A stretch of DNA of 64,000 nucleotides from Lacrimispora xylanolytica (GTDB lineage Bacteria; Bacillota; Clostridia; Lachnospirales; Lachnospiraceae). Every line of letters begins with the position of its first letter. The stretch's first letter is position 1. The stretch covers positions 3,767,001-3,831,000 of the forward strand of contig NZ_CP113524.1 in assembly GCF_026723765.1 (NCBI RefSeq), read 5' to 3'. Position numbers and translations under genes: made by a program. Under the pieces are notes generated by a model. The model was not told where the DNA came from, did not search any database, and saw only the letters and a list, made by a program, of their open reading frames with translations. Below are positions 53,922 through 61,900 of the stretch, piece by piece.

Positions 53922-55632
53922 CCCAATAATCCCCCCTTGTATCCAAACGTTTGACCCTCACTGCCACTTCTGTTCCATTGCCCATTTCACTGTGTATGAG
54001 AACCGGCTGTTTAATTCCGTGATAGAGAGTGATCCGCTGCATCAGATTATAGAGTCCAAAACCGGATTTCCCCGTTGCAGACCTTCCTTCCATGATTTCC
54101 GCAATCTTCTCTTCCGACATTCCAATTCCATCATCGGATACGATGAAAATAATCTCATCCTCATCAGAAAATACCCGAATGGATATGGTGCCTTTCCCAT
54201 CCTTTGGCTTGATTCCATGGTGCACAGCATTCTCCACCAGGGGCTGAAGTAAAAGCTTTAATATCTCACATTCCTTTACCTCTTCCTCCACATCAATCTC
54301 TGTCCTTATTTCATTGTCATAACGGATATTTAATATGGTCAGATAACTCTCAATGCAGCTGATTTCATCCTTTACCTTTATGAAATCAAGGCCACTGTTT
54401 AGGCTGTTTCGGTAAAACCTTCCAAGCGCCTGGGTCATCTTAAAGCAGTTATCGTAATCCTTCATCAGTGCCAGAGCGGATACTGCATCCAGGGTGTTGT
54501 ATAAGAAATGAGGATTGATCTGGGCCTGAAGCAGGTTCAGTTCTGTCTTTGCAATGATCTGCTCCTCCTCCTTCACCTTATGAATCAGGTTCTTTATGGA
54601 GGTGGTCATGTGATTGAATCCTTTTTTTAAGTTGTTGATCTCATTTTTTTGCTGGCTTACCTCCATCTCAACAAACTGCCCCTGTTCCACCAGCATCATA
54701 TGAGATTCCACTTTCTTTAGGGGGTGGAAAATAAAACGGGTCAGCATGACAGAGCAGAAAAAGACGAAAATCACATTGATACAGATGATTAAAATAACGA
54801 CAGTGGAATAGTATGGGGCAAGAACCGTGATATCATCAAACTGAAACAGTCCCGCCAGCTTCCAGTCTTCAATGCCAATATCCTGGGTAATCACAAGCCG
54901 GTTATCTTCCCGTCCTAAGTCTTTTTTCGGCGCCACAATATACTCGCCCTTACCGTCAATGATATAAAAATCATTTTTCTGGGCATCACTGACCTGATTG
55001 AAGTAATTGCGGATGGTTTCCTCATTGACAGTGACCAGTAAAATAGCCAGGGGCTTATAATTATTGACATCCCGAATCTCCCGGACATAGGTGATATATG
55101 GAGTATCCCCGTAAAATTCAATGACCCCTTCGCTTCCTTTCATGAAGAAACCGTTTCCCCTGTGGTCTGCAATTTTCTGATACCACTCTGCCTCCAGGAG
55201 CTTATCCATTGACACAGTCTTGGGAGCCATTTTATAAGAGCTGTAGGAGTTGTGATAGGAATCAATGATCATGACGCTGGATATGTACTCTCCGGACAGT
55301 ATCATGTTGACCAAACTCTGCTTGATGGTCTTTTGAATGGAGGGATCAATGGAGGCATTGTCCACGTGCCTTAATACCTCCTGAACATTTTTATCAAAGT
55401 AGAGGAGATTAGAAAACTGGGTCACATTTTCAAAAATCAGGGACAGGTTTCCTTTCAGGGCGCTGACAGTCTGGGTTCCCGCATTTGTAATCTCATTTTT
55501 CGTATAGGAGCTGTTAATGACCGAGATGACAGAAAATGTGATGACAAATGAAATAAACAGGATGGTCAAATACATGACCAATATCTTAGTCTTAATTCTC
55601 ATGTTGTTCCATAGCTCTCTCAAACCAGTCAT
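53914..55632 (-). CDS. Sensor histidine kinase, YesM family
   Basis: A 572-residue kinase. Helices at about 14-38 and 275-298 flank an extracellular dCache-like sensor. HAMP follows (about 299-350). The phospho-acceptor block is QAQINPHFLYNTLD with His375; ATP site VENAVHHGIKP and GKSGFGLYNLMQRI. AAGGGGAG precedes the ATG. It belongs to a run GH94 - cupin - kinase - regulator. Confidence 0.92.
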   Translation of the reverse strand: MTGLRELWNNMRIKTKILVMYLTILFISFVITFSVISVINSSYTKNEITNAGTQTVSALKGNLSLIFENVTQFSNLLYFDKNVQEVLRHVDNASIDPSIQKTIKQSLVNMILSGEYISSVMIIDSYHNSYSSYKMAPKTVSMDKLLEAEWYQKIADHRGNGFFMKGSEGVIEFYGDTPYITYVREIRDVNNYKPLAILLVTVNEETIRNYFNQVSDAQKNDFYIIDGKGEYIVAPKKDLGREDNRLVITQDIGIEDWKLAGLFQFDDITVLAPYYSTVVILIICINVIFVFFCSVMLTRFIFHPLKKVESHMMLVEQGQFVEMEVSQQKNEINNLKKGFNHMTTSIKNLIHKVKEEEQIIAKTELNLLQAQINPHFLYNTLDAVSALALMKDYDNCFKMTQALGRFYRNSLNSGLDFIKVKDEISCIESYLTILNIRYDNEIRTEIDVEEEVKECEILKLLLQPLVENAVHHGIKPKDGKGTISIRVFSDEDEIIFIVSDDGIGMSEEKIAEIMEGRSATGKSGFGLYNLMQRITLYHGIKQPVLIHSEMGNGTEVAVRVKRLDTRGDYWVD

Positions 55633-55666
55633 AGCGCTCTCCCCTTGTATTCATCATACCCTTATT

Positions 55667-56095
55667 CTAATGTTTCTGGCAGAAAATGTCAAAAGAGTCA
55701 CCGGCTTTTCTGATTGCCTCAATCTGCGCTTCCTTCAACGTTTCTGTGGGGGAATTATCATCTGTGGTATCCTGATTTTCTATAATGAGAACGCTTCCTT
55801 CCTCATCTAAGGTGTGGGTATGCCAGACCCCTTTCTTTACATTATAAAGCTGGTTCTTCTCCATCTTTACCCATTGGATTTCTTCCGGGTGCTCCCCATT
55901 TCCTCCAGAGAAAAGGACACAGTTTCCTTCCAATAAAACAAACACCTCATCTGTTTCCAAATGCCTTTGCATGGTGACCAACTGATCCAATCTTACATCA
56001 AGACAGTAACTCAGAACCGCCACTCTCCAGGTTTCGTAATCTATTAGGGGCAAATAACCCTGGTGTTGTATTTTAGTTCTTTCAATTCCATTCAT
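55667..56095 (-). CDS. Small cupin protein
   Basis: A 142-residue single-cupin protein; HLETDEVFVLLEGNCVLF and VKKGVWHTHTL supply the two conserved cupin motifs. It starts five bases after the GH94 stop. It may be a sugar isomerase or mutarotase-like or a sensory partner; unresolved. Confidence 0.8.
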   Translation of the reverse strand: MNGIERTKIQHQGYLPLIDYETWRVAVLSYCLDVRLDQLVTMQRHLETDEVFVLLEGNCVLFSGGNGEHPEEIQWVKMEKNQLYNVKKGVWHTHTLDEEGSVLIIENQDTTDDNSPTETLKEAQIEAIRKAGDSFDIFCQKH

Positions 56096-56099
56096 TCCG

Positions 56100-58811
56100 T
56101 CAGTCCCTCCCCGTTCCGTTTAAGCTTATTTCAATGATATGCAGCTGGTGTTCCGGCAGGCTTATAATATGTTCTCTCTCAATTATGGAATCCTGTCTCC
56201 CTGATTGATAAGAAACGCCATTTATGGTGATGCCATGAACCTGATATGTCTCCGGCTCTAACTGATCTGGGTTTTTATATATGATTTTTAAGCTTCTTCC
56301 TGCAAATTCCAAGGAAGCAGAGGCCTGGTTATTTTCATCAAACTGCTCCTTTAGAAGCTGGGGACGGAACGTTAAGTTCCCATAATATCCTCTGATTCCA
56401 AACATCTGAGTCAGCACCGTAACCAGATACCAGCTTGCTGCTCCGGTGAGGTAGTGGTAGACCCCTCTTCCGCTTGCGTCGATATATTCCGGAATTCCAG
56501 GATAAATCCTGCTCTTTTCAAAATCACTGCAATGGTCGAATAAGGCAAAGAGCGCTCCATATCCTTCCTTAGAAGCTTGCCTCCGGTATAGGGCATTGCC
56601 AAACATAACAGCCATATGAGAAAATACCGCTCCATTTTCCTTATGTCCATAGGCGAATCCGAACATTCTGCCTAAATCCATCTTTACCTCATGAAAATCT
56701 GTATTTAACCGATATCCGCCGACTTCTCTTCGGTACAGGTAAGCATTTGCTGATTTTACAATCTCCCTGACCTGATCATCGGTGGCAGTGCCTGACATAA
56801 GGGTAAATACCTGACTGGTAAGCATCATGCGGACTCCGGTCTCATGATCGCCTTCAACCTTATTTCCTGAATTGTCATAATAGCCGTTGTACCAGCCATG
56901 ACCGTCCTTGGAGGTGACCCATTCCGTTTCTCGAATATGATTATAAATCCATTCAGCTTTCCCCTTTAAGTCTTTTTGCAGCCTGTCTCCTCTTATGGTC
57001 ATCTTTTCTCCAGAGACCTGGTGAATTGATTTTTTACAATACTCAGCCAGGATTTCTTTTTTCCGGTTGATATCATCATATATCGTTTCATCCTCAGTCA
57101 ACAGAACCAAGATTTCTTCTGCCAGCTGAAATTCATTGATTCCTTGTGCCCCAAGGGCTGCAAGAAGGGCTGCAAGACCATCTAAATTAGAGGCGTACAT
57201 GGCGGTAAAGGCTACGCTTTCTCCCCTTTCATTGGCTAAATCCAGGGCATCATTCCAGTCAGCACCTCTGATTCTTATGTGATTGTGCTCTCCCACTTCA
57301 TAAAATGAGGTAAGATTCTGAATCAGTAAATGTTCCAGAATAGTTCCGGTATAAATGTGATTCTCCTTGTCTTTTAACCGTTCTCCTTCTTCTGGCTTCC
57401 ATAGGGTATCCTTTTCCTCTCCCCGCACTGCCTGCATGTCTTTAAAATAGGAATTGCTCTCCAATAAAATTCCCAAATCTCCGGTTTGATGTATGTATAA
57501 TTCCGTGGTCAAAAACGGCCATATTCCATGATCCATCCAGACTCTGGTAATGTTGTTCCTGTCTGCAATGAATTCTCCCTGACCGCTTCCTATGATTGTG
57601 GCATTGGTTCCATCAAACCGCACTCCCCCGAAGTGATCCAGTAACATCTGGCGGACTCCCCCTGGATTCATCATAAGAAGGGCCAGACAATCCTGCCATA
57701 AGTCTCTCCAGCCGCGTCCGCCTTTTCCATAGTCATGATGGGGCAAAAAGGAACAGCCGTAGATTCTTCTAAGCATGGGCTGAAAGCTCACCCACTTCAT
57801 AAAGCGGTCAAACTCGGAATCTCCCGTCTGAAGACTTACATTTACCTTTTCCTTCCAGTACTCTTTTGTCTCATTCCAGCACCTGTCAAAGGCTGCTTCT
57901 GATAAGAAGCCGCAGCAGTTTTCCATTAAATCTTTTTCTGACTTCCCATACCCCATGGCGATCACATAGGTAATGGTTTCCTGAGGGGCTACTCTGCATT
58001 CTGAAAAGCAAAGCCCTCCTAAGGCTTCATATCCACCAGTCTCATAATTAGCTCCCTTTACATCAAGACAGCTTTCAAACAAAGCCCTGGGAGTTTCTAA
58101 ATTACCGCCTTCTCCAATAAAGTCCCCAAGAACCGGATAATACCCCATGGGCTTTTGAGTCTCATTTCCACCAAACACACCATAGGAGCGATCATTTCTC
58201 TTATGCCCCCTTTCATCGAAGGTCATGGTGGGAGTTACCATAACACCGCAATCGGTCGTTTTAATCCGGTGCAAAAGAGCCGTGACATGGCGGTGATCTC
58301 TGATGTTATCGGCAGAGCGGGCATACATAGGAATGGCTGTGATAACCTGTAAGTTCTTATATTCGTTAGAAATGTTTTGTATCTGGATCTTCATTAATTC
58401 CACGGTCTCACCAGTGGCAGGAACCACGCTGCTAAGTTCTGCCTTACATCCAATTTCTTCTGAGATTCTGGTGATCTTATGATGCATGAATCCTGCTTCT
58501 AAAACCACAGGTTCCTTGTATCTGGAAAACTTCTTCGCCTGCTGCCAGGCAGAGCGTCCGGTCAGAGACCATAACTCTTTTCCATTGATTCTGCACCAGA
58601 TGTTTCTGGACGATCTGTCATTGTGAAGATTATCTATGCTCACCGGCGGCAGCAAAAAGGAGTTCTGATCCATCTTACTGTCTCCCCCAAGGTCTGGCGA
58701 TATACTGCTCATGACTCCGGCTTCATTGGCCAGAGGAAAATAAAGACCGCTGACCAGGTCTGGATTTTCCATGATAAAATCTCCCTGTTCCCCTAATAGC
58801 TCATACTTCAT
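56100..58811 (-). CDS. GH94 disaccharide phosphorylase (laminaribiose/cellobiose type)
   Basis: A 903-residue cytoplasmic enzyme that splits a beta-gluco-disaccharide with phosphate to glucose 1-phosphate and glucose. The catalytic domain shows GRGWRDLWQDCLALLM (366-381), DGTNATIIGSGQGEF, WMDHGIWPF and RGADWNDALDL (515-525) with the general-acid Asp. Length exceeds cellobiose phosphorylases (about 810) and is near laminaribiose phosphorylases (about 910); this comparison is from memory. GGAAGGG precedes the ATG, and TATAAT (58854-58849) without good -35 lies upstream. Confidence 0.9.
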   Translation of the reverse strand: MKYELLGEQGDFIMENPDLVSGLYFPLANEAGVMSSISPDLGGDSKMDQNSFLLPPVSIDNLHNDRSSRNIWCRINGKELWSLTGRSAWQQAKKFSRYKEPVVLEAGFMHHKITRISEEIGCKAELSSVVPATGETVELMKIQIQNISNEYKNLQVITAIPMYARSADNIRDHRHVTALLHRIKTTDCGVMVTPTMTFDERGHKRNDRSYGVFGGNETQKPMGYYPVLGDFIGEGGNLETPRALFESCLDVKGANYETGGYEALGGLCFSECRVAPQETITYVIAMGYGKSEKDLMENCCGFLSEAAFDRCWNETKEYWKEKVNVSLQTGDSEFDRFMKWVSFQPMLRRIYGCSFLPHHDYGKGGRGWRDLWQDCLALLMMNPGGVRQMLLDHFGGVRFDGTNATIIGSGQGEFIADRNNITRVWMDHGIWPFLTTELYIHQTGDLGILLESNSYFKDMQAVRGEEKDTLWKPEEGERLKDKENHIYTGTILEHLLIQNLTSFYEVGEHNHIRIRGADWNDALDLANERGESVAFTAMYASNLDGLAALLAALGAQGINEFQLAEEILVLLTEDETIYDDINRKKEILAEYCKKSIHQVSGEKMTIRGDRLQKDLKGKAEWIYNHIRETEWVTSKDGHGWYNGYYDNSGNKVEGDHETGVRMMLTSQVFTLMSGTATDDQVREIVKSANAYLYRREVGGYRLNTDFHEVKMDLGRMFGFAYGHKENGAVFSHMAVMFGNALYRRQASKEGYGALFALFDHCSDFEKSRIYPGIPEYIDASGRGVYHYLTGAASWYLVTVLTQMFGIRGYYGNLTFRPQLLKEQFDENNQASASLEFAGRSLKIIYKNPDQLEPETYQVHGITINGVSYQSGRQDSIIEREHIISLPEHQLHIIEISLNGTGRD

Positions 58812-58926
58812 CCCAGTTCCCTTCCTTTCATCCTCATGGTTTTCTTAAATTATATCCTATGGGGATGGATTACTAAATCAAAATATTTTGGAGAAAAGGT
58901 TATTATTTTTACTTTTAACAAAGAAA

Positions 58927-58959
58927 ATGCAGAGCTATTATTACTGCCAAGCTCTGCAT
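58927..58959 (-). terminator. Terminator of the pectinesterase-pectate lyase gene
   Basis: ATGCAGAGC pairs with GCTCTGCAT; TTTTCTTTG follows on the minus strand, 16 bp after the stop. Confidence 0.8.
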
Positions 58960-58974
58960 CCTTTTATCTAATCT

Positions 58975-61900
58975 TTAATTGCTGCCTTCCATCCAGGCTC
59001 CATTTTCATCCACCTGATAGCCATCCGGCGTTGTCTTGTTCATCAGGCAGTCTCCGTTTACGGTATCCAGGTAATACCACTTTCCGTCTGCCATAACCCA
59101 ACCCGTTGCCATTCCGCCATAAGTCGGATTTAAATAGTACCATTTTCCATCCGCTGCCTGAAGCCAGCCTACCGCCATATATCCGCTCTGGTTGAAATAA
59201 TACCATATTCCATCTGCCAGACACCACTCCTGTACTGCAATGGTACCGTCCTTTTTTATGAGACACCATGCATTTTCACTGTTTTTCAGCCAGGTTCCAG
59301 TGTCAGCTTCTTTTACTTCTACGGCATTTCTCCTGCGGTTTGCTGCCTCTTTTTTATCTGTCTTTAATTCATAAACTGAGGTATCCTCATCGGAATCGGA
59401 GTCCTCCTCCTTCGGATCTGTATTGACATCATCATCATCGTCAGGAATTGTATTGACCGTGTCAAAATATATTCCCTTTTCCCATTGGAGAACTGTCATC
59501 TCAATCGCTCCGGCTCCGCCCTTAGGAATCACAAGCTCCTTTAACCTCTCTGCCGGATACAGCACAGGTGCCTTATATGGAAGCTTACTCTTAAATTTCC
59601 CAGCATCAAGCACTAATATGGAAGAATCCGTAGTGCTGTTGGATTTAGGCTTAAGCTCAGTCTTAATTCCGTCCATATAGTAAACGGAATTAATTGCATT
59701 GATATAGCCTGAGGGACTTTCGCCATTGCCGCTGTTTAAGGCATTAACAATACCGTCAATATAGCAGTTTTCTAAAAGTAGCTCCCCTTTGCAGGTAGAG
59801 CTTGCGCCATTGCTTACAATCTTTGCTGCCGCCTCACTGTTTGCTATGGAATTCTTAACCTGGTATAAATCTGCCGCATCAAGCACGCAGTTATACACAT
59901 GGGCCGCTCCATATCTCAGCCTTGGCATACGGTCCATAGAATCCTTATAATAATTGTTTGCCAGTGTCAGCCTGATATTTGCCGCATTGACAGCATCATC
60001 TGACTGTCCCAAAAGATGGGTCTTCTTCTGACCATACGCATAGTAGTATACCTGTTCCCTGGTCATACGAAGGTCATTGATCAAATGAGTATAATAAGGG
60101 TATTTCTGTGGATTAGATGCAATCTCCTCCATCATATCGTCAAAGAAATCTCCTCTGCTGGCCGGTAAAAAGCTGCACCAGGAAATGGTGATGTTGCTGG
60201 TTTTTGTAGTACTTGGATTTTTAACGTCAATGACACCGTCATATGCCTTATAAAAGGTACAATGATCCACCCAGATGTTGGTGCTTTCATTTTCAATGGT
60301 CATATAATCCCAGTCATTTCGGTCATAGTTACCTTCCGTCTCCTCATCCCACTCCCATAATTCATCAAAGACCAGATTTCTGATAATAATGTTAGAGGAA
60401 TTGCTGATATCAACATTTGCATGAAGCAGTGCGGAACCATTTCTTGAAAAAATCGTCAGATTACTCATATTTTTAAGCATTAATACGGAAACACCAGTCT
60501 CCTTTAATACGGGATGAGTCAGTGCCTGGGCACTGTATGGCTTAATCAGGCTGCTGTACTCCGCGTAATTTTCTATCTCCTTGCTTCCCAGCTTAATATC
60601 CTCTGTAATTTCGATTACCGATTTTTTGCCGCTGTCACTAGCGTACTTTAACGCCTTTAGGAAGGACTCCCCATCTGAAACGGTATAATAATTCTCTGAG
60701 GTTTCCTTTAGTAGACCTCCGCCGGTTACGTTTCCTGCCTGAGCATAGCCTTCTAAATTAAAAGCTCCTAAACCGGTATCATCTCCGTCTTTTATGTTGT
60801 AGGTATCCTGGGAGTATCCGAAAATTACATACTTTGGCGCTTCATTTGTAATTACACTGCCCTTATAATCCGCAGAACGGCTGCTTGACTCCTTTTCAGG
60901 TTCCCAACCAAGAAGGGAGGACCCAAGCATTGCTTCTGCCTTTGCCGGAGAAATCTGTCTGCGATTTTCATTGATTGCATACGATGGACCATAGCTTCCA
61001 AATTCGAAAAATCTTGCCTTCCTATAGGAATTTCCGCTCATATCATCATAGCTTTCTTCCCCGTTTATTACCCCTCCCATATAAGTATTAATAAAGGTTA
61101 AATAGCCGTCAGCACCCCACGGCCTTCCTAGGCGGTATTTACTTCCGCTGCATCCCTCCTCCGAGAGGATGCGGCAGTCATAAAAGGTAAGTCCGTATGC
61201 CGCGGTCTCTGAGGTCTTTGGTGCACTTAGATAGCCACTGTTTTTTACCCCGTTATAACGGAATATTAAATCGCAGTCTTTAAATAAGGCTCTGGGGTCG
61301 TTGCCGTAAATAAAGTCCACATTACCAGTGATCATACATTTATAATAGTACTGCTTGCCTACATTAGCGCACAGAGTATCCTGATAGCCCTTTAAGGAAA
61401 GATTTACATAAACAGCGCCTTCTGCATCATTCCTTAGCGCATCTGCAGACTCATTGCTTCCGGTTCCAAGATACTCGTAATCATTTTCAATGGTGAGATT
61501 CTCTGCTGAAAATCCCTTTGCTTCGCTTGTCACATAAACGGCACACCTGGTTTTCATATCCCCACCTTCCGGACTTTCCAGTCTGTCATAGAAGTGGATA
61601 TTAACCTGGTCTCTGTCTTCCCCTATCAGAGAAAGGTACGGTTTGTTGATAACCAGATGCTCTCTGTAAGAGCCCTCCTTTATAAGAATTACTTTTCTTA
61701 CTTTAGAATCGGAGGGCACGGCACCGACAGCGGCAGTAACTGTTTTATAGACAGGAATCCCATTTACTAAGTCTCCGTCGTTACCGGCATAGGAGCCATC
61801 TACCACCATATCGTAATTCGTAAGATATACGTAGTTAAAGGTCTTTCTGGTAACGGCTCCTTCTGCATCTGTAAATAAAAGATTGACATCATTGCGTCCT

